Positions 7,815 to 15,831 of a DNA stretch of 23,721 bases are shown piece after piece. The notes under the pieces are model-generated. The model was not told the DNA's origin and did not search any database. It saw nothing but the letters and a program-made list of their open reading frames with translations. A program made the translations under genes and the position numbers. The stretch comes from an uncultured Actinomycetes bacterium. Lineage in GTDB: Bacteria; Actinomycetota; Actinomycetes; Nanopelagicales; Nanopelagicaceae. Location of the stretch: NCBI GenBank assembly GCA_903832395.1, contig CAILBF010000188.1, positions 1 to 23,721 on the forward strand, read 5' to 3'. Position 1 is the stretch's first letter, and every line of letters starts with the position of its first letter.

Positions 7815-8785
7815 GCCACGAGAAAACGCCACGGGTAGTCACCGGAGAAAACATTGGCCAAGTAGATGCAACAAAAGTTCCGCGATTTGCTGGCATAACT
7901 ACTTTTGCATTACTTCCGCAAATCCATGAAGTGAGTAAGGCCGATGTAGCAATTGTTGGTGTGCCTTTTGATGCCGGAGTTAGTTATCGCTCAGGCGCAC
8001 GTTTTGGCCCGAGCCATGTCAGAGAGGCCTCCCGCCTGCTTCGACCATTTAACCCAGCAACGCAGACTTCGCCCTTTGGTATTCAACAAGTTGTTGATGC
8101 CGGTGATTTTCCTGCAAATCCTTTTGACATCGAAGATGCGATTAACAGTATTCACCGCAGTTATGATGAATTAAGTGAGCGTGTCGATAATATTGTTACC
8201 ATCGGGGGAGATCACACAATAACGTTGCCAATATTGAGATCTCTATTTGCTAAACACGGACCAATCAGCGTCGTTCACTTTGATGCACATCTGGATACGT
8301 GGGACTCCTACTTCGGCGCAGATTATACGCACGGCACTACATTTCGCCGCGCGTCAGAGGAAGGTCTGTTAGATCCAGAGGGTTGCATGCATATCGGCAT
8401 CCGTGGCTCTTTATATGGGGCTAAAGATTTGACTGATGATAAAGCTATTGGTTTTCAAGTATTTTCATCCATTGAATTTCAAGACTTAGGCGTTGTCGAA
8501 GCCATTAAGAAAATGAAGGCTCGAGTAGATAAGCGCCCGGTTTATATAAGTGTTGACATCGATGTTTTAGATCCAGCACACGCGCCTGGGACTGGTACTC
8601 CCGAGGCAGGCGGCTTAACTAGCCGCGAATTGCTCTCTGTCATTCGAGCAACTGCAGGCATGAATATTATCGGCGCAGATATTGTCGAAGTTGCGCCGGC
8701 TTATGACTTTGCCCAGATTACGGGCGTTGCTGCATCGCATGTCATGTTCGAATTAATCTCTGCCATCGCCCCGAAAAACCGTTGA
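7811..8785 (+). CDS. speB: Ureohydrolase of the agmatinase/arginase family
   Basis: This 324-residue enzyme has all six metal ligands of the binuclear manganese ureohydrolases: His135 (GGDHT), Asp158, His160 and Asp162 (DAHLD), Asp249 and Asp251 (SVDIDVLDPAHAPG). GTGTPEAGG (261-268) is typical of agmatinase-type members. The reaction is hydrolysis of a guanidino compound to urea plus an amine; agmatine to putrescine is the default guess. Linkage to choline oxidation genes makes another guanidino substrate (for example guanidinobutyrate) possible, and the family is known for misassigned substrates. The start ATG overlaps the fdhD stop (ATGA), and the stop overlaps the next gene's TTG (TTGA). 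Confidence 0.85.
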   Translation: MSHEKTPRVVTGENIGQVDATKVPRFAGITTFALLPQIHEVSKADVAIVGVPFDAGVSYRSGARFGPSHVREASRLLRPFNPATQTSPFGIQQVVDAGDFPANPFDIEDAINSIHRSYDELSERVDNIVTIGGDHTITLPILRSLFAKHGPISVVHFDAHLDTWDSYFGADYTHGTTFRRASEEGLLDPEGCMHIGIRGSLYGAKDLTDDKAIGFQVFSSIEFQDLGVVEAIKKMKARVDKRPVYISVDIDVLDPAHAPGTGTPEAGGLTSRELLSVIRATAGMNIIGADIVEVAPAYDFAQITGVAASHVMFELISAIAPKNR

Positions 8786-10278
8786 AAAACTTAGGATTGA
8801 TCACGGTTACTCGGGCTTATGCAAAGGCTTCGCACTTTGGTCCCACACTTTTAATTACGCTGATCTCTTTTGTGTTGTCATTGCGCTTGTGGTGGGAGGG
8901 TCCGGCCTATGTCATCGCCCTCACAGTATTTCTAGGCCAGTTAATCATTGGCTGGAGCAATGATATTTATGATTACAACGATGATGTAAAACATAACCGA
9001 ACTAACAAGCCCTTAGTTGCAGGCACGCTTTCGGTCAAAGCGCTTCGCAGAGCTACCTTTATTCTTCTGCCTATCGCCGTTATCGCAAACCTAGTTGGCC
9101 CACTCGGCCTCAAGGGCGGAAGCGTGTATCTACTCGGCGTAGGTTGCGGGATTGCATATAACTTTTACTTTAAATTCTCACCGCTTTCACCGCTGCCCTA
9201 TGCAGTTGCATGTGCGGCGCTGCCGGCATCTATTTTCTATGCAGTTGATCGCACACCACCAGTTTGGGTTTTGGCCGTTGGCGCGATTCTGGGCGTTGCT
9301 TTTCACTTCGCGAATGTCATCAAAGATTTGACTCAGGACAGAGAGAGCGAAATAGGAGGTCTACCACAACGATTAGGCAAGATAGCCTCCTCAGTAATCG
9401 CCCTCGCCCTACTGATTTGCGCCGCGCTCATTTTTAGCAATAGCCCAGTCTCTCAAGATTTGGCATCGAGTGAATCCACGCAAGCTTCGACCTTTATTGT
9501 CGGCGGCGATAGAGCTACTTTTGTTACTCTGCCAACGGGATATTCAAAAGGGGTACCAGCGCCGTTATTGATTGATTTACATGGCTATATGAGTAACAGT
9601 CTTACTCATGAGAAATTTGCGAAGATGGATATTGCTGCACAAAAGCGTGGAGTTATCTATGCCGCACCCGATGGTCTTAAGGATTCGCAAGGGTTTCAAT
9701 TTTGGAATGCATCTAACGCGTGTTGTAATTTCAATAGCAATCCCGTTAATGATGCCGCATTCATTCAATCATTAATCGACGAAATTTCTAGCAAAGCATC
9801 GGTAGATCCACGACGCATCTATGTTTTCGGCCACTCCAACGGTCACTTCATGACCTATAAATTTGCGTGTTCGCATCCAGAGACGGTTGCTGCAATTGCG
9901 GGTCTTGCAGGTGCAATGGATAGTGAGCCAGCTTCTTGTGGGGCTAGAACACCCGTAAGTGTTTTACACATTCATGGAACGGCCGATGCAACTATTAACT
10001 ATTCCGGTGGTTCCATTTTTGGAAATGTTTATACAGGTGCCGAGGAGAGTGCCAAGCGGTGGGCGGAAATAGATAAGTGTTCACTAACGCCAAAAGTTGG
10101 CCCGGCCTTTGATTTAGTAACGAGCATCCAAGGTCTCGAAACAACCCCCACGGTGTACTCCTGCCCTGGAGTCGGCGTTGAACTCTGGAGTATTAAAGAT
10201 GGCCCTCATGGCCCGATTCTAGATTCGAACTTTGCGCTCAAAGTAATGGATTGGTTATTAGCCCACCCTAAGCGGTAA
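8782..10278 (+). CDS. Fusion of truncated UbiA-like prenyltransferase and LpqC-like secreted esterase
   Basis: This 498-residue chain joins two unrelated parts. Residues 1-200 resemble the UbiA intramembrane prenyltransferases: about six hydrophobic segments, Asp-rich motif 1 ND-x2-D-x3-D (60-68) and motif 2 KDLTQD (181-186). The final helices of a normal UbiA (about 290 residues) are absent. A single hydrophobic stretch (203-219) then leads into residues 235-498, an alpha/beta-hydrolase of the PHB-depolymerase/LpqC/feruloyl-esterase type with oxyanion region DLHGYMSN, nucleophile elbow GHSNG (Ser352), likely acid Asp402 (HGTAD) and His476 (PHGP). The hydrophobic stretch may be a former signal peptide, placing the esterase outside the membrane. 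The TTG start overlaps the preceding stop. It may be a genuine two-domain protein or a deletion-derived chimera. Confidence 0.75.
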   Translation: MKNLGLITVTRAYAKASHFGPTLLITLISFVLSLRLWWEGPAYVIALTVFLGQLIIGWSNDIYDYNDDVKHNRTNKPLVAGTLSVKALRRATFILLPIAVIANLVGPLGLKGGSVYLLGVGCGIAYNFYFKFSPLSPLPYAVACAALPASIFYAVDRTPPVWVLAVGAILGVAFHFANVIKDLTQDRESEIGGLPQRLGKIASSVIALALLICAALIFSNSPVSQDLASSESTQASTFIVGGDRATFVTLPTGYSKGVPAPLLIDLHGYMSNSLTHEKFAKMDIAAQKRGVIYAAPDGLKDSQGFQFWNASNACCNFNSNPVNDAAFIQSLIDEISSKASVDPRRIYVFGHSNGHFMTYKFACSHPETVAAIAGLAGAMDSEPASCGARTPVSVLHIHGTADATINYSGGSIFGNVYTGAEESAKRWAEIDKCSLTPKVGPAFDLVTSIQGLETTPTVYSCPGVGVELWSIKDGPHGPILDSNFALKVMDWLLAHPKR

Positions 10279-11077
10279 CAGTGAGTTCAATATCGAAAAC
10301 ATCTGTGCCATGGGTTATGTGCACAGTGGTTATTCCTATCGTGAGTGTTTTCAGTGCCGGGTTGGTTGTATACGTACCTTGATTGCCACCAGGAATGAAA
10401 GTAGCGACAGTGGCATCTACTACCTGTGCGCTCCAATTCTCTGGATCTGTCACTGTAAAGACAACGCTGTTACCTAACTTCACCGATACTTGAGGCGTTG
10501 TTGTTGGATCAATCATGACGGGAGGAAGCATCTGCGCAGGTTTGCCACTTGCCGTTACCGTCTTTAAAGATTTAGCAACGAGTAATAGTTGTGCGTAGGT
10601 GACACCGCCGATAGCTTGCACTTGGATTTCGGTACGTTTTAAATTCTTACCCGCCTTATTAGTAAAGATTAAGTAGCCACCTACACGAGCAATGTCGGCT
10701 GTGGAGCATTTCTTTGCCGCCGCTGGTTTGGTTGGATCGCAGTACACATAAAGCTTTGCATTGACTCCATTGATGACAACATTCTTAAGTTGCTTAGATA
10801 GGCCTGGATTAGAACACTTAACGCCAGCCATAGTTTCCATGATTTCAAAGTATCGTTTAGTGCCACCGTACTTTGCATACACCCACGATTCTTTACCAGG
10901 TTGGCATGGAATCAATTGAAAATCTGAAACTCCTAAGCCAAGCGTATTTGCGGGCTTATAGACGGTGTATGTCAGTCCCGTTTGAGCATCTGAGAATTTA
11001 TCTCCCGAACCCATTGCAAACGCCGTACTTGGTGCAAGAAATAGGGCGCAGAGAATAATTGCAAGGGTTTTCTTCAT
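10268..11077 (-). CDS. Secreted protein of unknown function
   Basis: This 269-residue protein starts with a clear signal peptide (MKKTLAIILCALFLAPSTAFA, cut near residue 21). The middle part (about 25-180) has four or more Cys residues that could pair in disulfides. The last 75 residues, beginning PQVSVKLGNSVVFTV, are rich in alternating beta-type residues and look like an Ig-like or other beta-sandwich domain. I do not recognise the family. ATG at 11077 is chosen over a TTG two codons upstream because a TATCAT box lies exactly 6 nt before it, as in leaderless genes. Its 3' end overlaps the end of the convergent esterase gene by 11 bp, leaving no room for a terminator between them. Confidence 0.75.
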   Translation of the reverse strand: MKKTLAIILCALFLAPSTAFAMGSGDKFSDAQTGLTYTVYKPANTLGLGVSDFQLIPCQPGKESWVYAKYGGTKRYFEIMETMAGVKCSNPGLSKQLKNVVINGVNAKLYVYCDPTKPAAAKKCSTADIARVGGYLIFTNKAGKNLKRTEIQVQAIGGVTYAQLLLVAKSLKTVTASGKPAQMLPPVMIDPTTTPQVSVKLGNSVVFTVTDPENWSAQVVDATVATFIPGGNQGTYTTNPALKTLTIGITTVHITHGTDVFDIELTVTA

Positions 11078-11083
11078 GCTCAA

Positions 11084-11089
11084 ATGATA
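11084..11089 (-). promoter_or_regulatory. Candidate leaderless -10 box of the secreted-protein gene
   Basis: On the minus strand TATCAT ends 6 nt before the ATG at 11077, so transcription would begin at or next to the start codon. There is no Shine-Dalgarno sequence and no clear -35 box. The arrangement matches the TAnnnT pattern of actinobacterial leaderless promoters. Confidence 0.5.
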
Positions 11090-11124
11090 ACCAGTGCAGC
11101 GAAATCGGTAGACTTTAAGACATC

Positions 11125-12324
11125 ATGGGCGAGAAAATTGGCATAAGAAAAAGGGTTGTAGCCCTCTTTACTGAGCGCCAAGCCTGGGTGCGACAAATTG
11201 CCATTGCCGGATTAGCGGGGGCCACCGCATGGGAAATGGGTGATTTACTCATTAAAAAAGGCGGTGTGGTCGCAGCCATTGTCTGTACGTTGAGTATCCG
11301 TATTTCTCTGCATAAATCACTGCGTGAAGGCTTTGGCCAAATCGTTGGAACGGCAATCGGGGCATCTGTAGCCCTTGCTGCAGTAAATGTATTTAACTTT
11401 GGTTTTATTTCAGTAGGGGTCACGATCGTAATGTGCGCGGTAGTTGCACGAGCGCTGCATTTGGGTGAAGTGGCATCCGTTAACGTCCCCGTGACCGCAT
11501 TAATTGTTATCGGTCCAGGTTTATCTGAAAGCACGGCAATTCATCGCCTCGGTTCGACTTTAATCGGCGCTGCAATTGCAATTTTCTTTTCATATTTTTC
11601 CCACGCTAAAACACCTGTAGGTCGCTCAATTGAACAAATTGCGGCAGTCAGCACGAAAGCTGCTGACTTATTGGCGATGATGTCTGAGGGTGTGGCAAGT
11701 GGATATACGCAAAAAGATGCTGGTAACTGGCTAGCTAAGGCGCGGTTATTAATCGAAGAGATTCCGGCAATTCGTGCACAATCAGTTGAAGCGCGCGGAC
11801 ATGCGCGATGGTTTCCAACGGCTAAAGCAGATGAGGCCGAAGAGGTTTATATACAAGGAATTGCACTTGAACACACGGTTGTACAGATCAGAACGATTGC
11901 ACGTACTTTATTTGATTCTGCTGTTAGCGGCGGTATCGCCGACTCAACACAAAAAGCCATAGCTGTTGCCCTATCGGCTGCAAGTTATGCAATCTCATCA
12001 AAGTTCGAAGAGTCTGGACCCAGCGCCGATGATTCACATCAAAGTGCAACTACCGATGCGCGCGAGGCAAGTGCAGCCCTTGCCGAATCTTTAATTGGAG
12101 ATTCCAAAGATGCCGACCAAGAACAGATTGTGCGCGGTTTATCTATGGTTGCCAATATCGATCGCATCGCTGATTCACTCGATCAAAACTCACCCGCACT
12201 TCGTGACGTAGTAACCCCCGATGAACCGGCCGCCGCCAAAGTCTTGCGAATCTCAGCACGGGGTCAGTTAAGGCGTTTCGGCGCAGCAATTTCTAAGCGG
12301 GTTCGCAGAATATTTAGAAAGTAA
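11125..12324 (+). CDS. FUSC/aromatic-acid-exporter-family membrane protein
   Basis: This 399-residue protein has an N-terminal hydrophobic half (about 20-160) with roughly five to six transmembrane segments and the pattern of FUSC-type domains: KKGGVVAAIVCTLSIRISLHKSL followed by GFGQIVGTAIGASVALA (70-85) and VPVTALIVIGPG. The C-terminal 230 residues are soluble, helical and Glu/Ala-rich, ending in a basic tail (SKRVRRIFRK). Related proteins are proposed to export aromatic acids or other weak acids, but no substrate can be assigned. It is divergent from the secreted-protein gene; TAGACT at 11109-11114 is a possible -10 box about 10 nt before the ATG. No strong ribosome-binding site is seen. 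No convincing terminator follows. Confidence 0.75.
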   Translation: MGEKIGIRKRVVALFTERQAWVRQIAIAGLAGATAWEMGDLLIKKGGVVAAIVCTLSIRISLHKSLREGFGQIVGTAIGASVALAAVNVFNFGFISVGVTIVMCAVVARALHLGEVASVNVPVTALIVIGPGLSESTAIHRLGSTLIGAAIAIFFSYFSHAKTPVGRSIEQIAAVSTKAADLLAMMSEGVASGYTQKDAGNWLAKARLLIEEIPAIRAQSVEARGHARWFPTAKADEAEEVYIQGIALEHTVVQIRTIARTLFDSAVSGGIADSTQKAIAVALSAASYAISSKFEESGPSADDSHQSATTDAREASAALAESLIGDSKDADQEQIVRGLSMVANIDRIADSLDQNSPALRDVVTPDEPAAAKVLRISARGQLRRFGAAISKRVRRIFRK

Positions 12325-12424
12325 GCTCTGCTTCAAGGGCTAACTCTCAACGCAGACAAAACGTGTGCTAAGAGATAGCCAAAAACTACTGACCGCCAGC
12401 CTCGGCAGTGGCAAGATGAGGGCT

Positions 12425-14257
12425 ATGAGCAAACCTACTCTCGCCGTTAAATCCGTAATTATTAGATTTGCCGGCGACAGTGGCGATGGAATGCAGTTAA
12501 CTGGCGATCGCTTCACAATGGATACTGCCAGTTTAGGAAATGACATTTCTACTCTGCCAAACTTTCCCGCAGAAATTCGCGCACCTCAAGGTACGTTACC
12601 CGGAGTCTCATCCTTCCAACTTCACTTTGCCGATCACCACGTTCGAACTGCTGGAGATGCTCCCGATGTTTTAGTTGCCATGAATCCAGCAGCGCTAAAA
12701 GCAAATATTAAAGATATTCCACGTGGGGCCACCATCATCGTCGATAAAGATGAGTTCACTACGCGTAATTTAACTAAAGTTGGTTATGAAACTAATCCTC
12801 TCGATGATGGAACTTTGAGTAGTTATAAAATCCATCCAGTTGCCCTGACTTCAATGACTGTTGCAGCTTTGGCGCATCTACCCCTCTCTCGCAAAGAGGC
12901 AGAGCGCGCTAAGAATATGTTTGCTCTTGGCCTTTTATCATGGATGTATCACCGTCCAACTGCAGCAACAGAGGCATTTCTAAAAGCTAAGTTTGGTAAG
13001 TCACCCGATATTTTGGAGGCAAATTTAGTTGCCTACCGCACTGGATGGAACTACGGCGAGACGAGTGAGGATTTTGCTACCTCATATGAGGTCGCTCCAG
13101 CTCATATGCCACCAGGCGTTTATAGAAATATCGGTGGAAATATCGCACTTGCCTACGGTCTTATTGCCGCAGCAAAGAAGAGCGGACTAAAGCTATTTTT
13201 AGGTTCGTATCCAATTACTCCAGCTTCGGATATTTTGCACGAGCTGTCAAAGCATAAAAAGTTTGGTGTAATAACTTTTCAAGCAGAAGAGGAGATTGCT
13301 GCAGTTGGCTCGGCCCTTGGCGCTTCCTACGGGGGAGCCCTCGGAGTAACAACGACATCAGGCCCAGGGATTGCGCTAAAGAGCGAGATGATTGGTCTTG
13401 GAGTAATGCTCGAGCTTCCATTAATTATTATCGACGTTCAGCGCGGTGGTCCATCAACGGGCCTCCCAACTAAAACCGAGCAGGCCGATTTACTACAAGT
13501 TATGTTTGGGCGAAATGGTGAGTCTCCAGCGGCCGTTATTGCCGCATCAACACCCAGTGATTGCTTCACGATGGCCATGGAGGCTGTGCGTATTGCAACT
13601 ACATATCGGGTGCCAGTATTTTTATTATCCGATGGATACATTGCCAATGGTTCTGAGCCATGGTTGATTCCAGATGTAGCAAAACTTCCCGAGATTGACA
13701 TTAATTTCGCGCAAACTCAGGATGATTTCTTGCCTTATTTACGCGATCCACAAACGCTCGCACGCCCTTGGGCAATACCTGGCACAAAGGGAATTGAGCA
13801 TCGAATCGGTGGAATTGAAAAGCAGGATAAGACTGGTGAAATTAATTACGAACCAGCTAATCACGACTTTATGGTGCGTACGCGCCAAGCAAAGGTTGAT
13901 GGCATTGAAGTTCCAGATTTAGAAGTTGATGATCCAAGTGGGGATGCAAAGGTTTTGTTCCTAGGTTGGGGATCTACCTATGGCCCAATTGCTTCGGCCG
14001 TTGAAACTCTGCGCAATAACGGTGAAAAGATTGCCCAAGCCCACCTTAAATACATCAATCCCTTCCCTAAGAATTTAGGGGCGATACTAGAAAAATACGA
14101 GAGCGTTATTACGCCCGAAATGAACTTAGGACAACTTGCGATGTTGCTGCGATCAAAGTATCTAAAGGACATTGTTGGTTACAACATGGTTCGCGGCCTA
14201 CCTTTTACTACAGCTGAACTGGTTGAGGCTGCGATGGGAGTACTTCATAATGACTGA
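12425..14257 (+). CDS. korA: 2-oxoacid:ferredoxin oxidoreductase, fused gamma/alpha subunit
   Basis: This is the fused gamma-alpha subunit (610 residues) of a 2-oxoglutarate:ferredoxin oxidoreductase-type enzyme. The gamma domain (1 to about 195) opens with IIRFAGDSGDGMQLTGDRF; the alpha/pyrimidine-binding domain starts near GNIALAYGLIAAAKKSG (238-254) and carries YPITPASDI (262-270) and FQAEEEIAAVGSALGAS. Together with KorB it would form succinyl-CoA (or another acyl-CoA) from a 2-oxoacid, reducing ferredoxin, and can replace the lipoamide-dependent complex in the TCA cycle. The start is uncertain: ATG at 12425 gives the N-terminus expected for the family, ATG at 12416 and GTG at 12365 are in frame, and none has an ideal ribosome-binding site. 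It overlaps korB by 8 bp. Confidence 0.93.
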   Translation: MSKPTLAVKSVIIRFAGDSGDGMQLTGDRFTMDTASLGNDISTLPNFPAEIRAPQGTLPGVSSFQLHFADHHVRTAGDAPDVLVAMNPAALKANIKDIPRGATIIVDKDEFTTRNLTKVGYETNPLDDGTLSSYKIHPVALTSMTVAALAHLPLSRKEAERAKNMFALGLLSWMYHRPTAATEAFLKAKFGKSPDILEANLVAYRTGWNYGETSEDFATSYEVAPAHMPPGVYRNIGGNIALAYGLIAAAKKSGLKLFLGSYPITPASDILHELSKHKKFGVITFQAEEEIAAVGSALGASYGGALGVTTTSGPGIALKSEMIGLGVMLELPLIIIDVQRGGPSTGLPTKTEQADLLQVMFGRNGESPAAVIAASTPSDCFTMAMEAVRIATTYRVPVFLLSDGYIANGSEPWLIPDVAKLPEIDINFAQTQDDFLPYLRDPQTLARPWAIPGTKGIEHRIGGIEKQDKTGEINYEPANHDFMVRTRQAKVDGIEVPDLEVDDPSGDAKVLFLGWGSTYGPIASAVETLRNNGEKIAQAHLKYINPFPKNLGAILEKYESVITPEMNLGQLAMLLRSKYLKDIVGYNMVRGLPFTTAELVEAAMGVLHND

Positions 14258-15251
14258 TATCGCCTTAACTAAAAAGGACTTTACATCTGATCAAGAGGTG
14301 CGCTGGTGCCCTGGTTGTGGTGATTACTCCGTACTTTCAACGATGCAGTCCTTCCTGCCTGAACTTGGAATCGCGCGTGAAAATATTGTTTTCATCTCAG
14401 GAATTGGCTGCTCTTCGCGTTTTCCTTATTATTTAAATACTTTTGGAATGCATTCAATCCATGGTCGAGCTCCAGCAATCGCATCGGGCCTTGCAATTAG
14501 CCGACCCGACTTAACCGTCTTTGTTATCACTGGCGATGGAGATGCGTTGTCAATCGGTGGTAATCATTTGATTCATGCACTTCGCCGAAATGTTGAATTA
14601 AAAATTCTCCTCTTTAACAACCGCATCTATGGTTTAACTAAAGGTCAATACTCTCCAGCTAGCGAACAAGGTAAAATTACAAAGTCAACGCCGTACGGCT
14701 CACTTGATACGCCATTCAATCCAGTCTCACTTGCAATCGGGGCCGAAGCAACTTTCGTTGCACGCACAATTGATAGTGATCGTAAACATTTATCCGAGAT
14801 ATTACGCCAAGCCGCGGCCCATAAAGGCTCTGCGTTAATTGAGATCTATCAAAACTGCCCAATCTTTAATGACGGCGCATTTGATCAAGTCAAAGATAAT
14901 GACACTAAGGAAGGCTCATTGCTTCAGATGGTTCATGGCCAGCCAATTAAATCTTCTACTTTCGGTGTAATCCGTGAGGGCGCAGCGCTCAAACTCGTAG
15001 ATCTCTCAACCGTTGACGAGTCACAGCTAGTTATCCATGATGCACATGACCCGGATCCTTCATATGCCTTTGCGCTCTCGCGCTTGTCGGGCTCCGACCT
15101 TGAGCACACGCCAATCGGTATTTTCCGCAGCGTTGAACGCCCAGGTTATTCAGCTATGGTCAATGAGCAGTTAACTTCAATTATCGATATCCAAGGGGCC
15201 GGAGATTTAGAGAAGCTTCTTCACACTGGTGACACCTGGGTCGTAGATTAA
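14250..15251 (+). CDS. korB: 2-oxoacid:ferredoxin oxidoreductase, thiamine-diphosphate beta subunit
   Basis: This 333-residue subunit carries the ThDP site and the cluster-binding region. Motifs are WCPGCGDYSVL (Cys20, Cys23), GIGCSSRFPYY (51-61), GDGDALSIGGNH (95-106) and NNRIYGLTKGQYSP (123-136), the last two forming the ThDP/Mg motif. The pattern matches actinobacterial KorB rather than pyruvate or indolepyruvate enzymes, so 2-oxoglutarate is the favoured substrate. The start is ATG at 14250, supported by GGGAG at 14236-14240 (9 nt upstream); longer in-frame starts lie deep inside korA. No ferredoxin-like delta subunit gene is adjacent, as is normal for the two-subunit form. Confidence 0.93.
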   Translation: MTDIALTKKDFTSDQEVRWCPGCGDYSVLSTMQSFLPELGIARENIVFISGIGCSSRFPYYLNTFGMHSIHGRAPAIASGLAISRPDLTVFVITGDGDALSIGGNHLIHALRRNVELKILLFNNRIYGLTKGQYSPASEQGKITKSTPYGSLDTPFNPVSLAIGAEATFVARTIDSDRKHLSEILRQAAAHKGSALIEIYQNCPIFNDGAFDQVKDNDTKEGSLLQMVHGQPIKSSTFGVIREGAALKLVDLSTVDESQLVIHDAHDPDPSYAFALSRLSGSDLEHTPIGIFRSVERPGYSAMVNEQLTSIIDIQGAGDLEKLLHTGDTWVVD

Positions 15252-15272
15252 AAACTCGCAGGAAAGCTTTTT

Positions 15273-15298
15273 TGAGAGGGCAAACCCCTCATTTCTAT
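15273..15298 (+). terminator. Possible weak terminator after korB
   Basis: TGAG and GGG (15273-15280, one bulged A) can pair with CCC and CTCA (15285-15291) across a CAAA loop, followed by the T-rich ATTTCTAT. The rest of the 171-bp gap to 15423 is A/T-rich and must hold the promoter of the signalling module, but I could not identify convincing -35/-10 boxes. Confidence 0.35.
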
Positions 15299-15422
15299 CA
15301 CTTTCAACTCACAATCGATTCACGATAGTAGATTTAGCATTGCTCAAATAAATATTTCGCAGATTAATTGAATTCTTCTGCAACGATTAGCCGGTTCGGC
15401 GGCCAAGGAGAAAGGAAAATAA

Positions 15423-15815
15423 ATGAATGCAGACAAAAAGCGAATCTTAGTCATTGACGATAACGCTGACATTCGTAATCTCATTCAATTTATCTTCGAA
15501 AAAGCCGGAATCGAAGTTTCGCAGGGCACTGATGGCGAAAATGGGTTAGCACAGTTGAAATCCGAGAAACCAGACCTAGTCCTTCTGGATTCAATGATGC
15601 CAGGCCTGTCGGGTTTAGATGTTCTTAAGACGATTCGCGAGGATCCAGATGTGAATCTAAGCCATGTACCGGTAGTAATGCTTACGGCAAACTCAGCGGC
15701 TGAAGATATGAATACAGCTTTCGAGTTAGGTGCCAGCTCGTACATTGTGAAACCTTTCAAGAACAATCAAATAGTTGCCGAGATTGATTCAATTCTTCAA
15801 CTCAAAGTCTCTTGA
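15423..15815 (+). CDS. Stand-alone CheY-like response regulator receiver
   Basis: This 130-residue protein is a single receiver domain with no output domain. The acidic pocket is IDDNAD (11-16), the phospho-acceptor is Asp56 (LVLLDSMMPG), the switch Thr is in VVMLTAN and the invariant Lys is in SYIVKPF. It would act through protein interaction or as a phosphate shuttle. AAGGAG and AAAGGA sites lie just before the ATG. It is the first gene of a cluster with a secreted protein (16 bp downstream), a histidine kinase and an OmpR-type regulator. Its DDNADIR stretch is shared exactly with the downstream regulator, suggesting related receivers, although codon choices differ. Confidence 0.92.
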   Translation: MNADKKRILVIDDNADIRNLIQFIFEKAGIEVSQGTDGENGLAQLKSEKPDLVLLDSMMPGLSGLDVLKTIREDPDVNLSHVPVVMLTANSAAEDMNTAFELGASSYIVKPFKNNQIVAEIDSILQLKVS

Positions 15816-15831
15816 AATGAGGAGTCAACCC

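Noticed and set aside
12325..12345. Possible terminator after the FUSC gene (AGCTCT...AGGGCT)
   Set aside because: Six pairs including one G-U and no T-run afterwards; too weak to call.
12365..12424. N-terminal extension of korA from GTG 12365
   Set aside because: The extra 20 residues do not look like the family N-terminus; the conserved gamma domain begins soon after ATG 12425.
14172..14249. Longer korB start inside korA
   Set aside because: It would overlap korA by 86 bp, and the added residues are just korA read in another frame; ATG 14250 has a good ribosome-binding site.
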